DNA of 64,000 bases, from NCBI GenBank assembly GCA_947627115.1, contig CANQUQ010000008.1, forward strand, positions 1 to 64,000, in the 5' to 3' direction. Within the stretch, counting starts at the first letter, position 1, and every line of letters begins with the position of its first letter. The notes below the pieces were generated by a model. The model made no database searches and had not been told where the DNA came from. It was given only the letters and a program-made list of their open reading frames with translations. The position numbers were made by a program, and so were the translations under genes. Source of the stretch: an uncultured Acetatifactor sp. GTDB taxonomy: Bacteria > Bacillota > Clostridia > Lachnospirales > Lachnospiraceae. Below, piece by piece: positions 7,455 to 17,599 of the stretch.

Positions 7455-8690
7455 ATGAGACGAGTGGTCGTGACAGGTATGGGCGCCGTGACGCCCATCG
7501 GCAACAGTGTGGAAGAATTTTGGAACGGTGTGAAGCAGGGGAAGATCGGATTTGCACCCATCACCAGATTTGACACTGCGGATTATAAGTGCAAGCTGGC
7601 GGCGGAGGTCAAAGATTTTGAACCTGAGAAATATATGGACAGAAAGGCGGCCCGGCGAATGGAGCAGTTCTGCCAGTTCGCGGTGGCGGCAGCAGGAGAG
7701 GCGATCTCGGACGCGGGGCTCAATATGGAGGAGGAAGACCCCTATCGCGTAGGCTGTTCCGTGGGCAGCGGCGTGGGAAGCCTTCAGGCAATAGAGCGCG
7801 AATACGGAAGGCTCTTGGAGAAGGGTCCGTCCAGAGTGGGCCCCCTGTTCGTTCCGCTGATGATATCCAACATGGCGGCAGGCAATGTGAGCATACAGTT
7901 CGGCCTGAAGGGGAAAAGCATCAATGTGGTCACCGCATGTGCCACGGGCACCCATTCTATCGGCGAGGCATTTCGCACCATTCAGTACGGCGATGCCGAC
8001 GTGATGATAGCGGGGGGCACGGAGAGCGCAGTCACCCCCATCAGCATAGCCGGATTTTCCTCTCTGACGGCCCTTTCTGACAGCACGGATCCCGCCAGAT
8101 GCTCCCTCCCCTTTGACAGGGACAGGAGCGGTTTTGTCATGGGCGAGGGCGCGGGCATAGCGGTGCTGGAGGAGCTGGATCACGCGAAAAAGCGCGGTGC
8201 GCATATTTACGCCGAGGTGCTGGGCTACGGATGCTCGTCGGATGCCTACCACATCACCTCTCCGGCCGAGGACGGAGCAGGCGCTGCAAGGGCCATGATC
8301 AACGCCGTGAATGACGGCGGCGTGAACCCGGCAGACGTGACTTATATCAACGCTCACGGAACCGGCACGCATCACAACGATCTGTTCGAGACAAGGGCCG
8401 TCAAGCTGGCCTTCGGCGACCATGCAAAAAATATAAAGATCAACTCTACCAAGTCTATGGTGGGACATCTTCTGGGCGCAGCGGGCGCAGTGGAATTCAT
8501 TACCTGCGTAAAGGAGCTGCAGGAGGGCTTTATCCACAGGACCGTGGGGCTGCAGGAGCCCGGTGAGGAACTGGATCTTGACTACTGCATGGAGAGCTGC
8601 CGGGAGGAAATTCCCTATGCCCTGAGTAATTCTTTGGGCTTCGGCGGACATAATGCAAGTATTTTGGTGGGAAAATACAGGGAGGCCTGA
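7455..8690 (+). CDS. fabF: 3-oxoacyl-ACP synthase II
   Basis: VVVTGMGAVTPIGN, NVVTACATGTHSIGEA. Confidence 0.95.
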   Translation: MRRVVVTGMGAVTPIGNSVEEFWNGVKQGKIGFAPITRFDTADYKCKLAAEVKDFEPEKYMDRKAARRMEQFCQFAVAAAGEAISDAGLNMEEEDPYRVGCSVGSGVGSLQAIEREYGRLLEKGPSRVGPLFVPLMISNMAAGNVSIQFGLKGKSINVVTACATGTHSIGEAFRTIQYGDADVMIAGGTESAVTPISIAGFSSLTALSDSTDPARCSLPFDRDRSGFVMGEGAGIAVLEELDHAKKRGAHIYAEVLGYGCSSDAYHITSPAEDGAGAARAMINAVNDGGVNPADVTYINAHGTGTHHNDLFETRAVKLAFGDHAKNIKINSTKSMVGHLLGAAGAVEFITCVKELQEGFIHRTVGLQEPGEELDLDYCMESCREEIPYALSNSLGFGGHNASILVGKYREA

Positions 8691-8691
8691 T

Positions 8692-9120
8692 ATGTCATTG
8701 TATACAGCAAAAGAAATTATGGAGATCATCCCGCATCGGTATCCCTTTCTGCTCATCGATACCGTCGAGCAGCTGGAGCCGGGACAGAGGGCCCTGGGGA
8801 AAAAGTGCGTCAGTGTGAACGAGCCGTTCTTCACAGGACATTTTCCGGGGAATCCGGTCATGCCGGGGGCGCTGATCATAGAAGCGCTGGCCCAGGTGGG
8901 CGCGGTGGCTATTTTGTCAAAGCCGGAATTTCAGGGCCGCACGGCCTACTTCGCCGGGATCGACAAGGCAAAATTCCGCCAGAAGGTGCTTCCCGGTGAC
9001 GTGCTGATGTTGGAGACAGTCATCGTCAGGGCCAAGGGGCCTGTGGGCGTGGGCAGGGCTGTTGCCAGAGTGGATGACAGGGTGGTGGCTGAAGCGGAGC
9101 TGACCTTTGCCATCGGATGA
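8692..9120 (+). CDS. fabZ: 3-hydroxyacyl-ACP dehydratase
   Basis: [33 protein letters not shown]. Confidence 0.95.
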   Translation: MSLYTAKEIMEIIPHRYPFLLIDTVEQLEPGQRALGKKCVSVNEPFFTGHFPGNPVMPGALIIEALAQVGAVAILSKPEFQGRTAYFAGIDKAKFRQKVLPGDVLMLETVIVRAKGPVGVGRAVARVDDRVVAEAELTFAIG

Positions 9121-9160
9121 CCGTCGAAGAACGGCTGCAGCGGAAAGGCGTGGTATCTTT

Positions 9161-10948
9161 ATGAGTCTGTTGAGTGAAAAACGTGCAGAATTCTTTTCCA
9201 GAAAATTGGGAAAGCTGAACGGCTTTACAATACCGAAGGGCATTGCTGCCACAGCGGGGAGAGAGTCCGATTCCGGAGCGGAATCCTCCGGACAGTCCCA
9301 GATGAAGGACGTGTATCTGATCCGCTGCCCGAAATGCGGTAAAATGGTAGACCGCGAGAGGGTGGTAAAAAGAAAATACGTTTGCTATGAGTGCGGGGGA
9401 TACTTTCGGGTGAAGGTGCCCAATCGCATTAAGATGGTGGCGGATCCCCGCACCTTTGAACCCTGGTTCACGGATATGCCTGTCAGCAATCCGCTGTCCT
9501 ATGAGGGCTATGAGGAAAAGCTGCAGGAGGCAAAGAGCAAGACAGGTCTGGATGAGGCAGTGACGGTCGGCCGGTGCAGGGTCTTCGGCGAGGAGATCGT
9601 GCTTGGCATCTGCGACTCGCGGTTCCTTATGGCCAGCATGGGCCAGGCGGTAGGCGAGAAGATCACCGCTGCCATAGAACGGGCGATCAAGCTGAGGCTG
9701 CCGGTATTTCTGTTCTGCTGCTCCGGCGGTGCCAGAATGCAGGAGGGGATCATGTCCCTGATGCAGATGGCGAAGACATCTGCCGCTGTCCGGAAGCTGG
9801 GAGAAGCAGGACTTCTCTACTGCACCGTATTGACGGATCCCACCACGGGCGGTGTCACTGCAAGCTTTGCCATGCTGGGGGATGTGATCATGGCGGAGCC
9901 CGGCGCGCTGATCGGCTTTGCGGGTCCCAGAGTCATCAAGCAGACCATCGGACAGGAGCTGCCTGCGGGCTTTCAGACCGCGGAGTTCTTGGTGGAGCAC
10001 GGCATTATCGACGGCATCGTTACGAGAGAGAACCTGAAAAAGACCATCTATTTTCTGGTGAAGGCCCACCAGGGCCGTGAAGGAAGGTATGCGGAGTTCA
10101 CGCCCGGCACGGATTTCCATTTTGTCCTGAGTGAGATCCTGAAGGAGCAGGCGTGGAAAGTGCGCCCCAAGAACGCATGGGAAAAGGTCAAGGCGGTCCG
10201 CAGGGTAGAAAGGCCGGCGGCCACCGATTATATGGAGTATATTTTCGAGTACTTCGTGGAGGCGCACGGGGACAGGACGTTCCGCGACGATCCGGCTATC
10301 GTGGGCGGCATCGCATTTCTGGACGGCCAGCCGGTGACTGTGATCGCGGACCACAAGGGAAAGAACCTGAAGGAGTGCCAGGAGCGGAATTTTGGTATGC
10401 CCATGCCTGAGGGATACCGCAAGGCGCTGCGGCTGATGAAGCAGGCCGAGAAGTTCAACCGGCCGATCGTCAGCTTTGTGAATACCGCCGGAGCCTTCTG
10501 CGGAGTGGAAGCGGAGGAGCGGGGCCAGGGTGAGGCGATCGCCAGAAATCTAACGGAGATGGCGGCCCTGAAGGTGCCGGTACTCTGTATCTTTATCGGC
10601 GAGGGCGGAAGCGGCGGCGCGCTGGCCACGGCGGTGGGCAACGAGGTATGGATGCTGGAGAACGCCACCTATTCCATCCTGTCCCCCGAAGGCTTTGCAT
10701 CCATTCTCTGGAAGGATTCCTCCAAGGCCAGGGAGGCCAGCGAGGTCATGCATATCACGGCTCAGGATCTGAAGAATCTGGGCGTGATCGAAAAAATCAT
10801 CCCGGAATTCGGCGGTGCGGACGACAGCACTGTGGAGGCCATCGGCGCCTTCCTGAAGGAGCAGATAAAGGATTTTCTCACAAGATTTCAGGGAATGTCC
10901 GGCGAGGAAATCGCAGATCAAAGATACAGGCGTTTCCGCAGCTTTTGA
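9161..10948 (+). CDS. accDA: Acetyl-CoA carboxylase carboxyltransferase, fused beta-alpha (AccD-AccA)
   Basis: AccD zinc ribbon CPKC...CYEC and carboxyltransferase core, continuous with AccA ([27 protein letters not shown]...[17 protein letters not shown]) in one frame. Confidence 0.92.
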   Translation: MSLLSEKRAEFFSRKLGKLNGFTIPKGIAATAGRESDSGAESSGQSQMKDVYLIRCPKCGKMVDRERVVKRKYVCYECGGYFRVKVPNRIKMVADPRTFEPWFTDMPVSNPLSYEGYEEKLQEAKSKTGLDEAVTVGRCRVFGEEIVLGICDSRFLMASMGQAVGEKITAAIERAIKLRLPVFLFCCSGGARMQEGIMSLMQMAKTSAAVRKLGEAGLLYCTVLTDPTTGGVTASFAMLGDVIMAEPGALIGFAGPRVIKQTIGQELPAGFQTAEFLVEHGIIDGIVTRENLKKTIYFLVKAHQGREGRYAEFTPGTDFHFVLSEILKEQAWKVRPKNAWEKVKAVRRVERPAATDYMEYIFEYFVEAHGDRTFRDDPAIVGGIAFLDGQPVTVIADHKGKNLKECQERNFGMPMPEGYRKALRLMKQAEKFNRPIVSFVNTAGAFCGVEAEERGQGEAIARNLTEMAALKVPVLCIFIGEGGSGGALATAVGNEVWMLENATYSILSPEGFASILWKDSSKAREASEVMHITAQDLKNLGVIEKIIPEFGGADDSTVEAIGAFLKEQIKDFLTRFQGMSGEEIADQRYRRFRSF

Positions 10949-11024
10949 CGCAATGCGGGGACAGGTTCATTAGGAGTCATTGTTTTTGCCGCTGAGACAG
11001 CATGGCAGGAAGGCAAGGTTTATC

Positions 11025-11993
11025 ATGTCCGTAAAGATAATCGGGACCGGAAGTGCGCTTCCGAAGCTGCAGGTCACCAATGCAGATCTGGAGAAGCTGG
11101 TGGACACCTCGGATGAATGGATCAGAGAGAGGACGGGAATCCGCGGCAGGCACATCTCCACCGGCGAGACGCTGGTCTCGCTCACGGCTCAGGCCTGTGC
11201 GGGAGCCTTGGAGAATGCGGGGCGTGCGGCCTCGGAGGTGGAGCTTTTGCTGGTGGCCACCTGCAGCCCGGAGCGGGGGATCCCGTGTGCCGCCTGCCAG
11301 GTGCAGAGTGTTCTGGGAGCGCAAAAGGCGGTGGCCTTCGATCTGAACGCGGCCTGCGCCGGCTTTCTTTTTGCATTGAACACCGCATACGCATACGTGG
11401 AGGCCGGCATTTACCGGAATGCCCTGGTGGCAGGCGGCGAGGTGCTGTCCAAGATCGTGGACTGGACGGACCGGGGGACCTGTGTTCTCTTTGGAGACGG
11501 CGCGGGCGCCGTGATGGTGGAGAAGTGTGACAAGGGCGGACTTCTGGGATTTGTGCAGCATTCCGACGGACGCAAGGGCGAGGTGCTGAGGTGCGACAGC
11601 CGTGAACTGAAAAATCCGTATGTGTCTCTGCCGATGGAGGCTCCGTATGTGCAGATGGATGGAAGGGAGGTCTTTGCCTTTGCGGTACGCCGGGTGCCGG
11701 AGAGTATTCTTGAGGTGCTGGAGCAGACGCACACTGACATAGAGGAGGTGGACCTGTTCCTTCTGCACCAGGCGAACAGGCGGATCATAGAGGGCATTGC
11801 GAAGCGTCTGTCGGTGGATATCTCTCGTTTTCCCACCAATCTTGACAGGGTGGGGAACATGTCCTCCGCCGCAATACCGGTATTATTGGACGAGCTGAAC
11901 AGGCAGGGCAGACTCAGGCCCGGAATGAAGCTGGTATTGTCCGGTTTCGGCGCGGGACTGACCTACGGCGCCGGTGTCATGGAGTGGCAGTGA
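11025..11993 (+). CDS. fabH: 3-oxoacyl-ACP synthase III
   Basis: KIIGTGSALPKLQVTN, FDLNAACAGFLFAL. Confidence 0.93.
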   Translation: MSVKIIGTGSALPKLQVTNADLEKLVDTSDEWIRERTGIRGRHISTGETLVSLTAQACAGALENAGRAASEVELLLVATCSPERGIPCAACQVQSVLGAQKAVAFDLNAACAGFLFALNTAYAYVEAGIYRNALVAGGEVLSKIVDWTDRGTCVLFGDGAGAVMVEKCDKGGLLGFVQHSDGRKGEVLRCDSRELKNPYVSLPMEAPYVQMDGREVFAFAVRRVPESILEVLEQTHTDIEEVDLFLLHQANRRIIEGIAKRLSVDISRFPTNLDRVGNMSSAAIPVLLDELNRQGRLRPGMKLVLSGFGAGLTYGAGVMEWQ

Positions 11994-12062
11994 TAAAAAG
12001 TATTTGACAATTTCTGTAAATCGGGTAAATTATTATTGTTAAAGGAAGGCAGCAGTGACAAA

Positions 12063-12515
12063 ATGGCGCAGAATACAACACGCTCTCTGAATGAACTGTT
12101 GATCAATCTGTTCGACCACGTGATGGATATGGAAGCCAGGGCAGTGATTACAGAGGCATACAGCGATATCAGCAACAACGATCTGCACATCATAGAAGCC
12201 ATCGGCGTGGAAGAGCCGAGGAATATGTCCGTGATCGCGCACAGACTGTCGGTTACGGTGGGCACTCTGACCACCAATATGAACGGACTGGAGAAAAAGG
12301 GCTATATACGGCGCGAGAGAAGCCTTGAGGACAAACGCTTAGTGTATGTCACACTGACCGAAAAAGGACGGAAAGCTTTTTATCATCATCGGGATTTTCA
12401 CAAGAGAATGATCCGGGCCATCATCAAAGACCTGAACGAGGACGAAATGGAGATATTGTACCGGTGCCTTGTGAATCTTAATCTTTTTTTAGAGCCGGAG
12501 ACGATGGAGAGCTAA
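12063..12515 (+). CDS. fabT: MarR-family transcriptional regulator, FabT-like
   Basis: MarR wHTH (LSVTVGTLTTNMNGLEKKGYIRRERSLEDKRLVYVTLTEKG); location at end of fab operon. Confidence 0.8.
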   Translation: MAQNTTRSLNELLINLFDHVMDMEARAVITEAYSDISNNDLHIIEAIGVEEPRNMSVIAHRLSVTVGTLTTNMNGLEKKGYIRRERSLEDKRLVYVTLTEKGRKAFYHHRDFHKRMIRAIIKDLNEDEMEILYRCLVNLNLFLEPETMES

Positions 12516-12539
12516 GGTTGTTACGACGGCGGTATCATT

Positions 12540-14084
12540 ATGAAAAAACAAAAAGGCGTAAAGGTCAAGACAGTCATTTATGGACGAACAGCAATGATAT
12601 TGGTGGGCTTTCTGGCTCAGTTCGCGCTTCTGTTCGTAGGTTATGTTCTTTTGCGCGGTTACAGTTTTTGGTTCTACGGACTTTTTCTTGCCATCAGCGC
12701 TGCCGCGCTGGTGTATATCTATAACGATCCGGGCAATCCGGACATGAAGCTGGCATGGATGTTTCCAATCGCCATTTTCCCCGTTTTTGGCTCCATTTTT
12801 TATATGACCATCGTCTCTCAGCCGGGACTCAAGGTGATGAACGGAAAACTGGTGGAGCTGTCAAAATTTACGCATCAGCACGTGCACCCCAGCAGAGAGG
12901 TGTGGGACGGACTGCGCGCCGAGAGCCCTCATATGGGGCAGCTGGCCCACTATCTCTGGAACTGCGACAACAGCCCGGTCTATGAAAACACACAGGTAAA
13001 ATATTACTCGCTGGGCGACGGACAATTTCCGGATATGGTGGAGGATCTGAGAAAAGCGGAAAAATATATTTTCATGGAGTTCTTTATCGTCAGTGAGGGG
13101 AGGATGTGGAACACGATCCATGAGGTGCTGAAGGAGAAGGTGCGGCAGGGAGTGGAGGTCCGTTTCATGTTTGACGGAACGTGCGCCCTCTGGTATCTGC
13201 CGGGCCATTATCACCAGCAGCTGGAGCAGGAGGGCATCAAGTGCAGAGTGTTTTCTCCTGTGAAGCCTGTCTTTTCCCCGCATTTCAACAACCGCGACCA
13301 CCGCAAGATAGTCGTGGTGGACGGGAAAGTCGCGTATACGGGCGGAATCAATCTCTCCGATGAATATATCAACGAAAAGGTAAGATTCGGCCACTGGAAG
13401 GATGCGGGCGTCCGGCTGACGGGAGATGCCGTGGAGCGCTTTACCTATATGTTCCTGGAAATGTGGAACGTCTCCGCAAAAGGGGAAGAAAATTATGCTC
13501 TCTATGAGCGGCCGGCCGACGCGCGGCAGGAAAAAGACGGCTACGTGATTCCCTACAGCGTATGTCCGCTGGGAAGGGAGCGCGTGGGGGAGAGAGTCTA
13601 TCTGGATATCATCAACACCGCCCACACGTACGTGCACATTATGACGCCTTATCTGGTGCCGGACCACCAGATGCTGACGGCGTTGACCTATGCGGCGAAG
13701 CGGGGAGTGGAGGTGATCATTATCATGCCTCATGTGCCCGATAAAAAATATGCCTTTGTTCTGGCAAAGACCTACTATAATCAGCTCCTGGAAGCCGGTG
13801 TGCGGATCTGTGAGTACGAGAAGGGATTTGTCCACGCCAAAGTGTTTGCGGCGGACGACGCAAAGGCGGTGGTGGGGACGGTGAATCTGGATTACCGCAG
13901 TCTGTACCACCACTTTGAGTGCGGCCTGGTGCTGTATCAGAATACGCAGGTGGAAAAGGTCGAACAGGATGTGCAGGAGACCCTGCAGAAATGTATAGAA
14001 GTGAGACCGGAAGATTACAGGCGTCTTCCCCTCCGCGACAGAATGCTCGGCAGAATGATGCGGTTCATTGCCCCGATGATGTGA
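12540..14084 (+). CDS. cls: Cardiolipin synthase
   Basis: Two HKD motifs (HFNNRDHRKIVVVDGKVAYTGG; FVHAKVFAADDAKAVVGTVN), N-terminal TM helices. Confidence 0.92.
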   Translation: MKKQKGVKVKTVIYGRTAMILVGFLAQFALLFVGYVLLRGYSFWFYGLFLAISAAALVYIYNDPGNPDMKLAWMFPIAIFPVFGSIFYMTIVSQPGLKVMNGKLVELSKFTHQHVHPSREVWDGLRAESPHMGQLAHYLWNCDNSPVYENTQVKYYSLGDGQFPDMVEDLRKAEKYIFMEFFIVSEGRMWNTIHEVLKEKVRQGVEVRFMFDGTCALWYLPGHYHQQLEQEGIKCRVFSPVKPVFSPHFNNRDHRKIVVVDGKVAYTGGINLSDEYINEKVRFGHWKDAGVRLTGDAVERFTYMFLEMWNVSAKGEENYALYERPADARQEKDGYVIPYSVCPLGRERVGERVYLDIINTAHTYVHIMTPYLVPDHQMLTALTYAAKRGVEVIIIMPHVPDKKYAFVLAKTYYNQLLEAGVRICEYEKGFVHAKVFAADDAKAVVGTVNLDYRSLYHHFECGLVLYQNTQVEKVEQDVQETLQKCIEVRPEDYRRLPLRDRMLGRMMRFIAPMM

Positions 14085-14156
14085 AACTTTGTCGATTTTT
14101 TCTCGTCTGATACAGTGACCGGCCATTCCGTATCCAAAAGGAGACAAGCAAAGCCT

Positions 14157-14717
14157 ATGCAGGACGATCAGATCGTAGACCTTTACTGGTCGCGCGACGA
14201 ACAAGCCATCACGGAATCCCAGAGAAGCTATGGCAGCTATTGCCACAGCATTGCTTTTCGTATTCTCCGTGACCGTGAGGACACCGACGAGTGTGTGAAC
14301 GATACATGGCTCAGGGCATGGAACGCCATGCCGCCCAGCCGTCCGGGCAGGCTCGCTCTTTTCCTGGGAACGATCACCAGAAATCTGTCCCTGGACCGGT
14401 GGAAGGAAAAGCGCGCAAAGAAAAGAGGCAGCGGAGAGATGATGCTGGCGCTGGACGAGCTGGCGGAATGTGTGCCGGACAGGCACAGCACGGAGGACGC
14501 GGTAGAGACAGCGGAGCTGGAGAGGCTTCTCAATGAGTTCCTCCACACCCTGCCGGAGCGAGACTGCAATGTGTTCCTGCGGAGATACTGGTATGTGGAG
14601 GAATACAGCAGCATTGCAAAGCGGTACGGAATGAAGCTGAGCACAGTGAAGACCTCGCTGTTCAGGACCCGCGGACGGCTCAGGACCTTTCTGGAGAAAG
14701 AGGGCATTATATTATGA
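14157..14717 (+). CDS. ECF-type RNA polymerase sigma factor
   Basis: Sigma-70 region 2 (DTDECVNDTWLRAWN) and region 4 (HTLPERDCNVFLRRYWYVEEYSSIAKRYGMKLSTVKTSLFRTRGRL). Confidence 0.88.
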   Translation: MQDDQIVDLYWSRDEQAITESQRSYGSYCHSIAFRILRDREDTDECVNDTWLRAWNAMPPSRPGRLALFLGTITRNLSLDRWKEKRAKKRGSGEMMLALDELAECVPDRHSTEDAVETAELERLLNEFLHTLPERDCNVFLRRYWYVEEYSSIAKRYGMKLSTVKTSLFRTRGRLRTFLEKEGIIL

Positions 14718-15712
14718 AGAACGATAATATCGATCAGAGCGATAATATCGATCAAAACGATAATATCGATCAGGGGGCGCTGCGGATTCTGGATGCACTG
14801 AGCGGGGCGGATCAGGACCTGCTGGCACGCTGTGATGAGGAAGGCGGGACGGCAATACCTCTGTGGAGAAGAGGGCGCATGTGGGCGGCCTGTCTGGGCC
14901 TTATCGCGGTGGGGGCATTGGCATGGAATGCGCTGCGGTTCGCCGGCCCGTCTGAGAAAAGTCTGTTTACGCAGGACGCCGCCATGGATAAGATCGCTAT
15001 GCAGGATACGGAAGACGGCGGACAATTGAACGGCGCGCCTGTAGCGGAGGTGCAGGAGGATGCGGAGGCCCCGGCGGCAGGCGTTTCAGAGGAAGCGCCG
15101 CCGGAGGAGCATGACGGCCTGACCGACGCTGTGAAGGAGTCCGACGGGCAGGAGGCCTGCCCGCCTGACGGGGCAGAGGAGGCCACCGATCTGGAAGCCT
15201 GTCCGCCCGACGGGGCAAGGGAGGTCACCGAGCAGGAGGCCAGAGAATGGATGCCGCTGGGCGCATTTATCCCCAGGGATCTGCCGTCGGGATATGTCTT
15301 TGAATCGGCCCGGATCGACGAAGAGGAGCAGGATGTGACCGTGTGCTGGAGCAGAGGGATGGACAGTATCGTGATAACGGTGTCCCAGGTGGAGGCGGAC
15401 ACTGTCGTTTTGGCGGACATCAGCAGACCGGAGACTTATGATGAGAGACTGTACGAAATTCCCTTCGGGGAAACGGTCCCGGCGGAATATCTTCAGACCT
15501 TTCAGGACCCCGTCTTCGATTGGACGGACCTGGGAGCCGATACGGGGCTGGAGCTGATGGAGAGCAGGCTCCTCGCTTACGAGGATGCCGGTGACACGGA
15601 TACGCCCAGGGGAAACTTTTCCGTGCTTTATCCGGACGGTGTACTGCTGAGATTCAACGGGCGGGGAACGCCGGAGGAAATTTGGAACATGTTCTATTCC
15701 ATGATGAGATAG
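14714..15712 (+). CDS. Membrane-anchored putative anti-sigma/partner protein
   Basis: ATGA overlap with sigma gene; one TM (MWAACLGLIAVGALAWNAL), large extracellular domain. Confidence 0.6.
   Translation: MKNDNIDQSDNIDQNDNIDQGALRILDALSGADQDLLARCDEEGGTAIPLWRRGRMWAACLGLIAVGALAWNALRFAGPSEKSLFTQDAAMDKIAMQDTEDGGQLNGAPVAEVQEDAEAPAAGVSEEAPPEEHDGLTDAVKESDGQEACPPDGAEEATDLEACPPDGAREVTEQEAREWMPLGAFIPRDLPSGYVFESARIDEEEQDVTVCWSRGMDSIVITVSQVEADTVVLADISRPETYDERLYEIPFGETVPAEYLQTFQDPVFDWTDLGADTGLELMESRLLAYEDAGDTDTPRGNFSVLYPDGVLLRFNGRGTPEEIWNMFYSMMR
14723..14774 (+). repeat. 18-bp in-frame tandem repeat, about 3 copies (GATAATATCGATCAGAGC)
   Basis: Encodes DNIDQS-DNIDQN-DNIDQG. Confidence 0.85.
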
Positions 15713-15714
15713 AC

Positions 15715-16410
15715 TTAAATGTTTTCGTTTTCCCGCATGCGGTAGCCGATGCCGACTTCCGTGAACACGTATTGGGGCTGCGCGGAATCGGCCTCGATCT
15801 TGCGGCGTATATTTGCCATGTTGACCCGCAGGATCTGATTGCTGTTGTCTGCGTAAGGCCCCCAGATCGTATGTATAATAGTGCGGTAGGTCAGGACCTT
15901 GCCGGAGTTCTGTGCCAGAAGCGCCAGAAGCTGATATTCGGTCTGAGTGAGATGGATGATCTGACCGTTCAGCTTCACGGTCCTTTTCTCCAGATCGATC
16001 TCCAGGCCAAGAGCGCGATAGGTCCTGTCAGGAACCGATACAAAGCTGTGGCGCAGGGAAGTGCGAATCCGCGCCATCAATTCCGCCGTCCCGAAGGGCT
16101 TGATGATATAGTCGTCGGCTCCGAGATCCAGGGCCGTCACTTTCTCGTCCTCTTCGGAATGGGCAGAGATGACGATGATGGGGACACTGCTCCAGACGCG
16201 GAGCCGTTCCAGTACCTGATATCCGTCTATATCGGGAAGTCCCAGATCCAGCAGGATCACGTCGGGACAGAGGGATGCGGCCAGACAGAGGCCCTCCCTT
16301 CCGGTCACGGCATTGCAGATATGATAGTCGTGTACCGTCAGGGAGGTGGTGATGAAGGACACAATGTCTCTGTCATCTTCGATCAGTAATATTTTGATTT
16401 TCGGATTCAT
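15715..16410 (-). CDS. KdpE-like OmpR-family response regulator
   Basis: ILLIEDDRDIVSFITTSL, LDLGADDYIIKPFGTAELMARIR, winged-helix C-terminus. Confidence 0.85.
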   Translation of the reverse strand: MNPKIKILLIEDDRDIVSFITTSLTVHDYHICNAVTGREGLCLAASLCPDVILLDLGLPDIDGYQVLERLRVWSSVPIIVISAHSEEDEKVTALDLGADDYIIKPFGTAELMARIRTSLRHSFVSVPDRTYRALGLEIDLEKRTVKLNGQIIHLTQTEYQLLALLAQNSGKVLTYRTIIHTIWGPYADNSNQILRVNMANIRRKIEADSAQPQYVFTEVGIGYRMRENENI

Positions 16411-17486
16411 AGGAAGCTCTCCTTCTTTTCTTTCGGCAGCGTGAAGGTAAATTCCGCTCCTTTCCCGTGATTATGTCCTGTGAGCGTGCCGTGATGGGCC
16501 CGGATGATCGTCTCGCATATGACCAGACCGATTCCCCTGTTTCCCTGGGCATCGGATGACGGGGCGGCACGGCCGGATCCGTCAAAAAGCCTGTCAAGAA
16601 TATCCTCCGGGATGCCTCTGCCGTAGTCTCTGACGGTAAAGAAGACGTACTTGGGAGCATCCTCCACGATAAGCTCTATGGGAGCGAGGCTTTCGGAATG
16701 GCGCAAAGCATTGTCCAGCAGATTGAGGGTCACCTGCTCGATGAGAACAGCGTCCATGGGGAGCATGATGAATTGGTCGGGAATTTTTGTGTGGATGATG
16801 CATCCGGGATGCCGGATCTTCGTTTTTTGGAGCGCCTCGCCGATCACCTCCTCCACAGATTCGATATCGGTGCTGACCGTCAGGTCCTCTCCCTGAATTC
16901 TGGTGACGGTCAGGAGATTCTCCACCATATTTACCATCCAGTGGGAATCCTTACATATGTTTTTTACGATTGCCGTCTTTTCCTGTTCCGACAGCTGAGA
17001 TTGGTTTTCCAGATAGGCCGTACTGCTGCCGATGATGGCGGTCAGGGGCGTGCGCAGGTCGTGGGAGACGGCCCTGAGCAGATTGGCCCGCATCTTTTCT
17101 TTTTCCGCCTCCTCCAGCTGTCTCCTGTGCTCGGCGATCATGCCGGCCTGGGCAGTCAGGTGTGAGGTCAGTGTGTTCACAAAGACCGAAATCGGGATGA
17201 TGCCGAAGAACATAACGGGATACCCGCTGCGCGGGGGAAACAGGAAGCGGAGCCAAAGCAGTGAAAATACGGAACAGGCAATGCCGTACAGGCAGCTGTT
17301 GACAAGGCCGGAGACAACGATCACAAAGAAGAGGAATATCATGACGATATTGGCGCAGACAGGCTTGGGCATACAGCGACGGTAGAGAAGGGATATCCCT
17401 GCGGCAGCAGCCATGCAGCAGACGGAGAGAAGGAAACTGTACAAATGTCGCTTGAGCTTTGGAAAGTTTTCAAAAGTATTATGCAT
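16407..17486 (-). CDS. KdpD-like sensor histidine kinase lacking the N-terminal KdpD/USP domains
   Basis: DUF4118-like TM region, VSHDLRTPLTAIIGSS H-box, DYGRGIPEDILDRLF. Confidence 0.85.
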   Translation of the reverse strand: MHNTFENFPKLKRHLYSFLLSVCCMAAAAGISLLYRRCMPKPVCANIVMIFLFFVIVVSGLVNSCLYGIACSVFSLLWLRFLFPPRSGYPVMFFGIIPISVFVNTLTSHLTAQAGMIAEHRRQLEEAEKEKMRANLLRAVSHDLRTPLTAIIGSSTAYLENQSQLSEQEKTAIVKNICKDSHWMVNMVENLLTVTRIQGEDLTVSTDIESVEEVIGEALQKTKIRHPGCIIHTKIPDQFIMLPMDAVLIEQVTLNLLDNALRHSESLAPIELIVEDAPKYVFFTVRDYGRGIPEDILDRLFDGSGRAAPSSDAQGNRGIGLVICETIIRAHHGTLTGHNHGKGAEFTFTLPKEKKESFL

Positions 17487-17599
17487 CGCTATGCACCTTT
17501 TCTGTCAGTAAGAAAATGAGCCCTGCATCACGCGCTGTCTGTTATTTTGCCGGAAGTTGGCAGTGAAAGGCGTTAAGACGAAAAGCCGGTCGGCGGAGT

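Noticed and set aside
5974-7557. 527-aa minus-strand ORF antisense to fabD/fabG
   Set aside because: Composition (His/Arg/Gln/Leu-rich) and perfect overlap with conserved fab genes mark it as a codon-bias artefact, not a gene.
12000-12062. FabT operator directly before fabT
   Set aside because: TTGACAATTTC has only one half-site; it does not fit TTGA-N3-TCAA and is better explained as a -35 element.
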